DNA of 64,000 nt from Anodontia alba (taxonomy: Eukaryota; Mollusca; Bivalvia; Lucinida; Lucinidae): NCBI GenBank assembly GCA_964016985.1, contig OZ024823.1, positions 114,661,459 to 114,725,458 on the forward strand. The letters are read 5' to 3'. Position 1 is the stretch's first letter, and every line of letters starts with the position of its first letter. Below the pieces are notes generated by a model, which saw only the letters and a program-made list of their open reading frames with translations, ran no database searches and had not been told where the DNA came from. Shown here in pieces: positions 30,601 to 39,654 of the stretch. Position numbers and translations under genes: made by a program.

Positions 30601-31489
30601 AACAGAATATATTCAGCTGATGAAACGTCACGGTCACAGAAGTATTCGGGAAGCGGAATTAATGGAAAAATCATGGGAACAGGACCCACGGGAGTTAATG
30701 AAGTCTATCAAGTTGGTCGTAAGACAAGGCACATTTCAGAATAGAGAGAAAAAGAGTAGAACTATTGATGAAATCATAGATGATCTACAAACAAATCTTA
30801 ATCGATTTCAAAAGATGCTGTTAAGACGTTTTTTGATTAAAAACGCGATGCACGGCGTTGCCGCTAGGGAGATTGGGAAATCGTATATAATAAAAGCGAG
30901 TGATATATTTAAACGGGCGTATTGGAAACTGGCTGACATGATGGTGAGTGAGTGTCGCCTTCCAGAACCGGAGTTGCTTTTCTTTCTTACACACAGAGAA
31001 ATTGGTAAACTGATTAGAACTCGGTCGACAAAACTGGTCCGTCTGGCGAAAAGAAGAAAAATGATACTTCCTGAAATGAATAAGATCAAATACCCTAAAA
31101 TAAACTTTGGAGTGCCGAAGCAGCTGAAAAAGGAAAGGCAGTGTCGGGAACGTAATAAAAGTACAAATTTTACGCTTCTAGGCATGCCAGTTTGTCGCGG
31201 GAAAGTCCAAGGAAGAGCTTGTGTTGTCAAGTCTGTACAAGAAGCCAATCAAATCTTGGAAGGTGATGTGTTGATCTGTGAATTTACAGATGTAGGGTGG
31301 TCTCCGTATTTTCCTTTGCTCAGCGGGCTGGTGACTGAAATGGGCGGATTGGTAGCTCATGGTGCTGTTGTTGCCCGGGAATATGGTATACCTTGCATTG
31401 TAGGCACAGACGACGCAACTGATCTGATACATACAGGTGACAAGGTGGTTCTAGATGCAACAGCAGGGACAATCAGTATAATGCAATGA
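27635..31489 (+). CDS. Phosphoenolpyruvate synthase / rifampicin phosphotransferase-like dikinase
   Basis: A 1284-residue uninterrupted frame. An in-frame TGA at 27599-27601 makes 27635 the first available ATG. Residues 9-17 form a short hydrophobic run flanked by basic residues, a possible membrane anchor or targeting signal. Residues ~45-390 are a region I cannot name. The ATP-binding pyruvate-phosphate dikinase domain spans ~398-710: VGGK (K405), AIRSSS (R505), VQEM (E571), TADP (583-586), VEW (E689) and QTRP (R703). The linker has MMPGAVTTL (P741) and HGHR (H1001), both typical of rifampicin phosphotransferases. The C-terminal swivel domain carries the phospho-carrier histidine H1242 in GGLVAHGAVVAREYGIP. 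There is no C-terminal TIM barrel, so the order is that of rifampicin phosphotransferase or PigC, not PpsA. Enzymes of this family move the beta-phosphate of ATP through the histidine to an acceptor; the acceptor here is unknown. All key residues are present and no frame breaks occur. No clear polyadenylation signal is near; the first AATAAA noticed is at 32265. Confidence 0.93.
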   Translation: MFRLLKQVILYIYFIFVRSSKREKLIKLLTGRFKKRELDMPYIPAVLDEVQDLPERWQDSTSFVGFDQNGLCVRFKAGRTHIGCTDLQIDLDIPGSGHFVHKEVFSNVTKHDDGLDTIFEGRRLKAYCLSPMRRWKLCFRGPLRHTNLGDKRLHAVISLYWQGSFDPYDYFYSPSCWRTAYNLSSLGWREIFTFSMFDKIASYEQWGELRGRINIENQEEMNVRLKCVRERHFKLQVFDFESVVRQHFVEKESGLAFSHHFIKVCKETSAYCGYMTFPISDSHPTVLLYNTKGHEDNKSYLLKFPQSISASRNLYKVSENISRTCFCDPQLGFEYKSLTINNKTAFGVQCFSDEAFDLLEQQTYSVKLGEESANGHVKTNTKEDKETDIVALDASACKLSLVGGKAYYLSLLRSSGNVNVPNGFCITTMALIKHINENYALKQVIKQIENCLKESGVGTLKKMCDNAVRLFQQVPMSNNLKTLLTNHLVDLFGKEEWKRTKFAIRSSSLSEDASDTSAAGQMKTFLCIHGLENIVSAVQHCWASSISYQVVEYRRQNGQSFIEGMGVVVQEMVEADVSGVVFTADPLTGEESNMMINANFGLGESVVSGSVNPDTIIVNRGYDDKLRVEKILTGSKETRCIADEYKGTINEPNADSARNRVCITENDIFLVSEQAIELERNLCMSLDVEWAIAKGKLYILQTRPITGLDQETDEELIHEFDSPVVSERELITTCNIQEMMPGAVTTLTRDLFISAVGRALAYNHLSRMGIEQSCYVSNAALTFSGLSFLNVTFTATAGITGIGGDSAKSNAEICILGHSVENHYINTIHDFIGRKFSFLQKVMRVFREFVVLNKRDSSLFEHHKGKIETFDIEGHFETAQALYNCIDENLIFYYEVWRSYIFKATESGIWSGIIMAILKGDAKELSLKHLTDLALILSDCKNIISAEVPSIISSLAEKIANSNIRDQFLDAPAEDCDSLLRNSSDSAIKTEYIQLMKRHGHRSIREAELMEKSWEQDPRELMKSIKLVVRQGTFQNREKKSRTIDEIIDDLQTNLNRFQKMLLRRFLIKNAMHGVAAREIGKSYIIKASDIFKRAYWKLADMMVSECRLPEPELLFFLTHREIGKLIRTRSTKLVRLAKRRKMILPEMNKIKYPKINFGVPKQLKKERQCRERNKSTNFTLLGMPVCRGKVQGRACVVKSVQEANQILEGDVLICEFTDVGWSPYFPLLSGLVTEMGGLVAHGAVVAREYGIPCIVGTDDATDLIHTGDKVVLDATAGTISIMQ

Positions 31490-31542
31490 TTTATGATGCA
31501 CGTTTCCACTATACTCTACCGTTCATATTACCATTACCACTC
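31490..31542. other. Start of dikinase 3' flank
   Basis: Short unremarkable sequence after the stop codon; it probably belongs to the 3' UTR. Confidence 0.4.
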
Positions 31543-31695
31543 TCTGGGCAAATTCAGCAGACGATAAATTGACGATATTTTTTTTTCTAGAAAATAGGAT
31601 TTGACACTTCATGCAAATTTGAATGAATGTCAAAGTCTAATTCTGGGAAAAATAAGAACATTACAACATGTCGTCTTCTGGGATTTTAACAGAGC
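31543..31695. mobile_element. Hairpin repeat with TTTGACACTTCATG core
   Basis: It begins CTGGGCAAATTCAGCAGACGA and ends TGTCGTCTTCTGGGATTT; the ends and inner parts (ATTTGACACTTCATGC / GAATGTCAAAGTC) pair. Relatives are at 8868, 37325 and 53270. Confidence 0.6.
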
Positions 31696-31699
31696 AAAC

Positions 31700-32110
31700 A
31701 AGGTGTTAATGTTTACATACACACATTTCCAGCCTGTTTGAAGCCACTCCAATAAGTACAAGGTTCGAAACATGTAGGGTATATGTGTCAAACAAACAAA
31801 CTAATGTATTGATATGTTCTGTACAAAAGTATCCTGTGAAAACAAAGAACACATCGAAGAAATGGAAAGTGTCGACAAATTTGTGTCTACTCATTATGCA
31901 ATATCTGTTAATCCGACTCTGCAATGCCCTCTAGCCTCGCGTTGTGCTAAAATATGTTTACCGTATAACACAAACAGGCCCAATGGTTCAAAAGGACCAG
32001 AAAATGTAATCTAAACTTCGATGAAGTACGGGAGATGGTAGACGTTTCACGGTCATCATACACCACTTACCATCAGCTATAGTGAAGTAAGATATTTTTT
32101 GAGATACGAG
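31700..32110. other. No recognised feature
   Basis: AT-rich sequence; neither strand shows a recognisable coding or repeat signature. Confidence 0.45.
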
Positions 32111-32127
32111 ATGGATCCTTTAGAAAC

Positions 32128-32275
32128 AAACAAACAAAAAAATAACAACAACAAAAAACAACAACAACAACAACAAAAACAACAAATCACAAACACACAC
32201 TCACACACAACCCCCCCAAACAACAACAACAACAACAACAACAGCAAAATACACAAAAACAACAAATAAAAAAAA
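32128..32275. repeat. (CAA)n-rich simple repeat
   Basis: Interrupted CAA/CAAAA units with a (CA)n and C7 interruption at about 32193-32217. The Leu/Cys/Phe minus-strand frames are artefacts. Confidence 0.92.
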
Positions 32276-32503
32276 CACTGATAAAATGAAACAGCAGGTC
32301 GGCGTAAAATGTCTCTCCGTACTTCACTACAGTGCAGTTTAATTTATTTTCCTTTGTAATAACTGAGCCCGTTCCGGGACTTTTGAAAATTTATATGATG
32401 GTCACTGATGAGGCCTAATTGGCCACAACTGGCCAGTCTGGCCAAGGGAACCTGACAATTTATTTTCAGTTTCTTGAGTGTGTTCATTGCTCTCAAGGAT
32501 ATA

Positions 32504-32833
32504 CAGTTGACTCTCGCTATCTCGAACTCGCATATCACGAATAAGCGCTTATCTCGAAGTGAAAATCTGGTCCCTGCCTAAACATGAAAATTTAACAACA
32601 GGTAAAAAATATTGTGGAAAAGAGGAGAAATTGCTCCTCAGGAGCAATTTCTCCTCTTTTCCACAATATTTTCAATATACCTCTAACTTCAAGAGTCCAA
32701 TTCATATATATTTATTGAATGTGGTTAATCGAATTATTTTTTCCTGAAACCTGCAAATTTGATATGTCGCGGTACGGATATCTCGAAGTATTTCAGAGAG
32801 TCCCTTGGAATTCGAGATAACGAGAGTCGACTG
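32504..32833. mobile_element. pogo/Tigger-like MITE, copy 2 (inverse orientation)
   Basis: TA-flanked (32502-32503 and 32834-32835); starts CAGTTGACTCTCGCTATCTC and ends GAGATAACGAGAGTCGACTG. At 330 bp it is the reverse-complement counterpart of 14599-14929, including the GAGGAGAAATTGC palindrome. Confidence 0.88.
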
Positions 32834-33104
32834 TATAATTCCTTTCAGAATCTGTTTGTTAAGTCTGTTCATGTGCAGTATTTGATTATGGGACGCTGCA
32901 CATGCCCTCTGACTGCGCGTCGAACAGAAATCTGTGTTCCCAGAAACTGAAATGGACCCTATGGTATCAGAGGATCAGGCAATATAATATATTCTCTGAG
33001 GTAGTATGGTGTTAGATTTAAGCTAACAATTACAGACTGCGCACTCGTCAAGTGATGATTGGGTCTGCCTTACACGATTTTAGTCACAAGACGACAAAAC
33101 ATAC

Positions 33105-33235
33105 ATGTGCCTACAGCAAATTCCCAGATCAGTCTGCATATCCGCACCTAGGCTTCTCGAAACTGTGATCAGACTTTGTCGATGCGCAGACTGATTTAAA
33201 CCTTTGCTTGGCGCACATGGACACTCGCACATATC
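33105..33235. mobile_element. GATCAGCCTGC-type dispersed repeat
   Basis: CCCAGATCAGTCTGCATATCC and GATGCGCAGACTGATTTAAACC in inverted arrangement. Confidence 0.55.
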
Positions 33236-33487
33236 CATGCAGTTTCTAATGTTGTCGCTCTTACGGCTATTTACATATATGCCCAGATGTGCTAAATTAA
33301 GGGGAATTGATAAATTGTCAGGGGAGACAACTGTAAAATCGTGTTTGTCTCACTTCTAAAAAGGGGTCTTACTTTAAAGCTGAATTGTTGCTCAAAATGA
33401 CAAAAACCGTTGTTGCTCAAAAACAGAGAAAACGTTATCTCATCCTTTTCAAAAACACTTTTCACACTTTGTATCATTTAGCAAACT

Positions 33488-33714
33488 AGGTCCAATTGTT
33501 CAAAACTAACGATATAATTATTAAACATATCGTAAAAACTTTGATTATTACATATGGAATATCTGCTAATATTTTTGATGAAAAAATGCGAGTAGCTTCT
33601 CACAGTTTTTCAGCAAAAATACCTGTGAATTAGATATTGTACTTACTAGAACAGTTAACATTTTGACCACTAACGTGCTCGTTAAAGTTAACGAAGTTTT
33701 AAACAACTGTGTCC
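33488..33714. mobile_element. MITE with AGGTCCAATTGTTCAAA ends
   Basis: A diverged relative of 1340-1584 in opposite orientation: TTCAAAACTAACGATAT near the left end, GCGAGTAGCTTCT in the middle, and GTTTTAAACAACTGTGTCCT at the right. Confidence 0.75.
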
Positions 33715-34446
<732 letters not shown>

Positions 34447-34599
34447 TTAGCCATAATTAAAAAAAAGAAAAGATTTTTGAGGACGAATACAACTTTAAGA
34501 AAATAATCCTTTTCGGTTGCAGTTTTTGTGCATGTACCTAAGCAAACAGGAAGCGACAAAATTGCCTCCCTTGTACGGTAGAAAGGTCTTTTAGATGTA

Positions 34600-34832
34600 T
34601 CCAGTCTCCTTATGCCGAATGGACTCTGCTACCTCAACTCTTTGGACAGGTCGTTTTCCAATAGAAGAGGTGTCTGCTTGAATTTAATTATTACTGTTTT
34701 ATAGAAATTTCAGTATTTAATGCAAACAGTGTAGACCCTGATCAGACGCCGCGTTCTGCGGCGTATGATCAGGGTCTACACTGTTTGCAAATGTCCCTTT
34801 TTTTGGGACGCTAGACATAAATGGGTTAGATA
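34600..34832. mobile_element. Hairpin MITE (CAAACAGTGTAGACC family)
   Basis: On the minus strand it starts TAACCCATTTATGTCTAGCG. The hairpin reads GACCCTGATCAGACGCCGCG / CTGCGGCGTATGATCAGGG. The other end near 34600 is degraded. Confidence 0.75.
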
Positions 34833-34849
34833 GTCCCGCAACATCAGAA

Positions 34850-35090
34850 AACGTATCTTCGGAAATGTTCGCCAAGTACCTTCGGAAATGTCCGACAAGT
34901 GAAGATTCAGATCAGCCTGCAAATTTGCGCAGTCTGATCAGAATCTTCACTGGACGCATTCTAGATACACAAGAATGCAAAGTTTCTTCATACGGACAAC
35001 GAAGACTCTGATCAGACTGTGCGGGTGCGCTGACTGATTTGAGTCTTCGTTGGGCGCACATGTCACACGGTCCGTTTTCTCACGTTGCGG
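34850..35090. mobile_element. GATCAGCCTGC-type repeats, two adjacent copies
   Basis: 34905-34960 has AGATCAGCCTGCAAATTTGC / GCAGTCTGATCAGAATCTTC. 34975-35085 has a second set with ACTCTGATCAGACTGTGCGG, CTGATTTGAGTCTTCGTTGG and GTCCGTTTTCTCACGTTGCGG. Confidence 0.65.
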
Positions 35091-35287
35091 CTAAAATCAT
35101 CCTGCAAATCCGAATAGTTCACAATCTCTCTGTTAAATTTCCTCAGTTCTGAGTGTGTCTTCTGCCCATTGCTTATAATTTGTATACTCCTGTTCCCTCA
35201 CAATATATAGTGAAAACTCTGGCATATAGAAGTCTACATTATTAGGCAGATTTTCATAGTTTTGCCATTATATAATCTATTTTTCAA

Positions 35288-35290
<3 letters not shown>
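35091..35290. other. No recognised feature
   Basis: AT-rich spacer before a (CT)n tract. Confidence 0.4.

Positions 35291-35292
<2 letters not shown>

Positions 35293-35337
<45 letters not shown>
35293..35337. repeat. (CT)n microsatellite
   Basis: About 22 CT units. Confidence 0.95.
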
Positions 35338-35340
<3 letters not shown>

Positions 35341-35459
35341 TACTTCTTGCAACCTTTTGTACTGCATAAATCGGTTGTATATTGCCTAATAACCAAAGTA
35401 TTCCCCCATTTCCCAGATTGTATAGTAAAATGACATGTCTTATATAGCGCTAGAGACGG

Positions 35460-35700
35460 TTTTCAAATTGACTATTTTTCTGATTCCTCCACAAAACACT
35501 TTGTGGGTACTCATTAGAAGCGCTTTCAAGAGGCGCTTCTAATGAGAACATACAATTTGTTTTGTGAAGACATCAGAAAAGTATCAATAGGTTTGGTTAT
35601 TACATCTGGAGCCATGGCTAGGAAGCATGCATTTTACATGGGTGTGGTAACGTAACGTTTCTTTGTTGCAGAACTATTTCAGCGTAGAAGGATATGGCAA
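35460..35700 (+). repeat. Second copy of the repeat that precedes the dikinase gene
   Basis: Same order and orientation as 26945-27162: CCACAAAACACTTTGTGGG hairpin (35480-35585, arms CATTAGAAGCGC and GCGCTTCTAATGAG), GGTTTGGTTATTA, GCATGCATTTTACATG, GTAACGTTTCTTTGTTGCAG and CAGCGTAGAAGGATA. The minisatellite is absent here. Confidence 0.65.
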
Positions 35701-36190
35701 TGTGTGTTTGCATGCAAGGGCTTGTTCAGAGCTGACTGCAAGGTTATAATAAAAACCTACTTTAACGCAAACTTGTGTTTTGTTTTATTTTTATTTTCCG
35801 TGGGGTCACTGAACTCGTTCTCGTATCTTGGAAAATCGAGTTCTGCTTAAGCCGGTGCTAGAGGACGTAGTCAGCCCTCAAACTACAATGTTGTCATGTG
35901 AAGAGGCTCAATTAAACCGAGACCCCGATTTTCGTCCTATCATGTGTTCTTTGTTTCTAAAGACAATATTTATAGATTTTATTTGAAGTTCTGTGGGCTT
36001 TAACTGGCCGGCATCTAAACGGTTTCTGGTACACATCACTGTCACATGTGCAAAAGATATTTTGGTTATTACTATTCCATAGAATTCAGTTTACCGTATT
36101 TGGTCAAATTACCGCACATACCCCTATAAGCGCTCAGTAAAACAATTTCGTTGTCTTCAGATTACAGCCAGTGTACTTTTTGTCTACTTC
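35701..36190. other. No recognised feature
   Basis: No gene. An AATAAAAACC at about 35747 could be a retroposon end, but there is no supporting body. Confidence 0.4.
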
Positions 36191-36194
36191 TTTA

Positions 36195-36266
36195 TAAAGG
36201 CATATGTTGTGGGTGCCCATTTGAATTGTATCGACTTGTATATGAGTATCCACAACATATGCTTAT
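36195..36266. mobile_element. Small hairpin (CATATGTTGTGGGTGCCC)
   Basis: The arms GGCATATGTTGTGGGTGCCCA and GAGTATCCACAACATATGC form a short palindrome of the 2116/5064 group. Confidence 0.6.
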
Positions 36267-36289
36267 GAAAGAAAACCAGACGAAAATAA

Positions 36290-36317
36290 AATAAAATAAA
36301 AAAAAGCAAAACACACA

Positions 36318-36376
<59 letters not shown>
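36290..36376. repeat. (CA)n microsatellite
   Basis: An A-rich lead-in, then about 30 CA units. The Cys/Val minus-strand frames are artefacts. Confidence 0.95.
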
Positions 36377-36379
36377 CAG

Positions 36380-37077
36380 AAACAACACCACAAAAAAGCA
36401 ACAAAAACAACACAAAAACATAAGCATAAGCATCATTTGACTTTTTTTTTAAAGTGTACCATTAGTATAGGTAGAAACTTATTTTACCACACTTATTCCC
36501 ATAATTTTGAAAACAACTTAAGCGCACAGTGCAGTAATTAGATCGAATACGGTATTTCAATTTTTAGGGGACTGTATACACTTAATTTGGTATATTTGCT
36601 GCGATTTTTACAAGGGAAACAACTTTTGTGACTTCTAATTTGCTTTTCTACACTTCAAAAAAGGGGTCTATTCTAAAAGGAAAGAATTTGTTTCCGGAGA
36701 GGAGCACATTCTTTCACTTTAAAAGAGACTCTTTTGAAGAAGAGGCAAATATTATTCACAGAGTTGTCCCCCACCACCCCCCCCCCCCCCTGAAAGTGTG
36801 TTAATTTCTTTTAAAGATTATTTTGAAGAAAATCTAGATGGTAGCATTTAAAGGATATACAGACGAAAAGTAAATTGCTATAATCGTTGGTAATCTATAT
36901 ATATATATATAGATAAATATGACACATTTCTCTTTGTCAATGGAAAAGGTGTCTTTTAAACTCTTGTCTATGTGTTTAAAGTTGGTGAGTAAACAACAAG
37001 TAGAATTACAAATCATTAAAATATTATTCAGTAATTTAACCCTGTCAGTTTGCAGCCCTTTCACATAATTATTAAAC
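36380..37077. other. No gene; C-run at 36776-36791
   Basis: Contains ACCCCCCCCCCCC near 36776 and a short (TA)n at 36893-36912. An inverted pair AAAGGAAAGAATTTG..CATTCTTTCACTTTA (36670-36725) is visible. No coding signature. Confidence 0.45.
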
Positions 37078-37280
37078 TTCTGATATTCCTCATATTTCTG
37101 CTCAAAACATTGTGGATACTCGTTAGAACCGCCTCGGCGAGGCGGTTCTAACGAGTACCCACAATCTATGTTTTTGAGCATAAATTAAAAAAAATTATGT
37201 ATACCCCTGTAAACCCCAGTTTTATTGTATAAAAGTGGGGTTTAAGGGGGTCCGAATTATATAGGCTTGTTTTCGTGATG
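37078..37280. mobile_element. ~280-bp hairpin MITE, 5'-shortened copy 5
   Basis: It starts inside the element (TTCTGATATTCCTCATATTTC) and keeps the full palindrome with CCGCCTCGGCGAGGCGG and the end ATAGGCTTGTTTTCGTGATG. Confidence 0.85.
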
Positions 37281-37324
37281 ATTATTACGATGTTCATAAT
37301 CTTTGCCACTGTCTTGGCTTATTC

Positions 37325-37500
37325 AAGAGACGACAAATTGGTGAAAAGATATTTTTCTTATTTTTCCCAGAAAACGGGATATGACATTTCAGGCAAAGTG
37401 TCCACGTTGGAGACACTTTTTGTGAGATCTCATCTTGTTTTTAGGAAAAAGTATTTCAATATGCCGTCTGCTGAAAAGTTTACACAGAGTGCTAAGCGTT
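37325..37500. mobile_element. Hairpin repeat with TTTCCCAGAAAA core
   Basis: GACGACAAATTGG at the left, TATTTTTCCCAGAAAACGG, a GTCCACGTTGGAGAC centre, and CCGTCTGCTGAAAAG at the right. Related to 31543 and 53270. Confidence 0.6.
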
Positions 37501-37998
37501 AAGAACACTTTTACTAATTTCAGGGAATATATTGAAATACATTGAATTAACTGGGAACAAAAGTAACATGCATTTTGCAAGGTGCTCTAGCTTCCTGTTA
37601 CCGATTTTGTCCATGGGAATTCTGGTGTTACTACGGAGGCACGAAATGTTACTATACTATGGCATATATTCAGTCCTCATATTCAGTTTCGTGGGTCGTT
37701 GTCATTTACTGGTTTTACCACATTGACGACTCGTGAGTCTGAATTCACGCACATTCAATTTGGTACTTCCATTCGTATACGGGGTCGGTGGTGGTACAGT
37801 GTATTCGTGAGCAAGGCCAAGTGATGGAAATAATATGGCAGATAATCAAAATACAGTGTGCCTCGAAAAAATAGAAGCTTAATACTGCGCCGATCAGCGA
37901 GTAGGAACAGTGAAATGTGTGGAAGAAATAAAACATGAAACAGCGGCCCTTGAAAAAAACTAGAAGAAACAATTATGTAGATACAGTAAAACTCCGCT

Positions 37999-38107
37999 AC
38001 CCAGTCAGCATTCTACGTAAATCTATATCGGGCCGTCATCGGCCCGTCAGGGTAGCTGACGGGCCGATGACGGCCCGATGTAGATTTACGTAGAATGCTA
38101 GCTGGGT
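37999..38107. mobile_element. Hairpin MITE (CCCAGYTAGCATTCT family), best copy
   Basis: A nearly perfect 109-bp palindrome: CCCAGTCAGCATTCTACGTA to TACGTAGAATGCTAGCTGGG, with ATCGGGCCGTCATCGGCCCG and its complement inside. It is inserted next to the left end of the 37984-39291 element. Confidence 0.9.
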
Positions 38108-38431
38108 ATTAACCATTTCGGCGCCAAATTTCAGACTACATTTATCGTCTGCTTTTTTTTTTTTTTTTGAACAAACTTTCGACTGGAAAGAAGTTTATAT
38201 GTTAAGTTGAAAGACTGAATATCAAACAGCGTAAAGTTGATGAGACATGAGCCGTCTCATCTGGATCTATGCTGTTTGCAAAATCATATTATTATCGCCT
38301 TTGTTAGTTTAAGAGTTAAGGCCACTCGAAATTAAGACCACTCTACTATTAAGAGCAACTTTTGTAAGTCCCAAATGTTTGCTTTCTTATTACGGTATGT
38401 CCTAAGACTTCGTACGCAAAGATTTATGGCA

Positions 38432-38506
38432 AATATGCAAACAGTGTAGACCCAGATCAGACTACTTCTTCAGGGGCAGTCGGATCAGGGTCTACACTGT
38501 TTGCCA
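38432..38506. mobile_element. Hairpin MITE (CAAACAGTGTAGACC family), core copy
   Basis: The arms GCAAACAGTGTAGACCCAGAT and ATCAGGGTCTACACTGTTTGC. The inner arms (CAGACTACTTCTTCAGG / GGGGCAGTCGG) differ from the common GACGCCGC version. Confidence 0.8.
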
Positions 38507-38654
38507 TTCCACTAAGTATTTTAAGAAACAACTGTACAAAAGCATATTTTTGCCCAAAAAAGTATGGAAATAAAGTGTTCGAAATTTTAAAACGTACCGT
38601 ATCTATATTCAACATTAATACCACCCACCCCCAATAACAAGAACACTTTTAGTA

Positions 38655-39252
38655 TTACGAAAACACGTCTATTCAAATATACTGAAAATTTTACCTCCAA
38701 AAAATGAAACTTTTGAGATATAAATGCTGATATTTTCATAATTCTGCTCAAAACATAGATCGTGGGTACTCGTTTGCACCGCCTCGGCGAGGCGGTTCTA
38801 ACGAGTACCAGCAATCTATGTTTTTGAACAGAAATAAGAAAACTAATATATGCCCTTGTGAACCCCAGTTTCACTATAATAAGAACATAGGCAATGCCTA
38901 TGGGCGAGCTCGCAATGCACCATGTTTAATGCAAAATGTGTAAAATAAAAGTAAAAAAAAGAAAGAAAAAAAGATTGCCTTTGCACAAAATCACGAAAAT
39001 GGGAGACTCGGTAAGACCCAAGCTATACTGTTAAAATTTTGATATCGGATTGTGGTACCGGATTTTTCTAGTTCCACAATTATTGAGACCCCGACAAACT
39101 GCAAACAAAATGTTTATTTCCGGGTTGGTTTGACGGCAACGAAACGTATGCTGTACAATAGAGACTGCTAGCGCAGGCCGAAGCGGCAGCTCGCTCGCTA
39201 TAAAAGTGGGGTTTAAGTGGGGTTAACATTATATAGGCAAGTTTTCGTGATG
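38655..39252. mobile_element. ~280-bp hairpin MITE, copy 6, interrupted
   Basis: The left end ATTACGAAAACACGTCTATTC and right end ATAGGCAAGTTTTCGTGATG are intact. The second hairpin is split at a TATA by about 320 bp (38879-39202). Confidence 0.82.
38879..39202. mobile_element. Unclassified ~320-bp insertion inside a MITE
   Basis: Sequence between CACTATA and TATAAAAGTGGG that other copies of the MITE lack, so TATA is probably the target duplication. It has GGGCGAGCTCGC near the left and CAGCTCGCTCGC at the right, an A-rich part (38940-38970), and no open frame. Confidence 0.65.
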
Positions 39253-39475
39253 GACAGTCCCAAAAGTGGTCTTAATAGCGGAATTTTACTGTAATTGGGT
39301 CTCGTTGGGAGCACATGCAGAAGGTACGTTTTCTCATGTTGAGACTCATTGGTTGTAGATAATAATTAGCTGAAGTAACCGTTCAAGCGGCTGCAGTTTG
39401 TGCGCAATCATACAGGATGAATTTGCTCGATTCGACGGTTTCAGTAACACAAACGGGTTGTGGTTTAATCAATCT

Positions 39476-39640
39476 GTGCCTAATGGCCCACAAACGGGAC
39501 ATTGGCAAACAGTGCAGATCCAGATCAGACGCCACAGAACGCGGCGTCTGATCAGGATCTACTCTGTTTGCATTAAATACAGGAATTTCTATAAAAACAG
39601 TAATAATAACCAAAAAGACCATTGTGGTCCATAACGCTAT
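39476..39640. mobile_element. Hairpin MITE (CAAACAGTGTAGACC family)
   Basis: The hairpin GATCCAGATCAGACGCC / GGCGTCTGATCAGGATC is followed by ATTTCTATAAAAACAGTAATAA as at 24955. The termini are lost. Confidence 0.7.
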
Positions 39641-39654
39641 TAAATATCTACTGG

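Larger units (their letters stand above)
37984..39291. mobile_element. pogo-like element with CAGTAAAACTCCGCTA ends, filled with nested insertions
   Basis: Flanked by TA (37982-37983 and 39292-39293). It starts CAGTAAAACTCCGCTA and ends TAGCGGAATTTTACTG. Internal ATTAAGACCACTCTACTATT (about 38330) and AAGTGGTCTTAATAGCGG (39265) are subterminal repeats. Inside lie the elements at 37999-38107, 38432-38506 and 38655-39252. Without them the host would be about 0.5 kb, so it is non-autonomous. Confidence 0.72.

Noticed and set aside
27635..31489. Bacterial contamination or a bacterial operon
   Set aside because: The gene has no bacterial neighbours or ribosome-binding site, its base composition matches the AT-rich surroundings, and animal-type MITEs lie on both sides.
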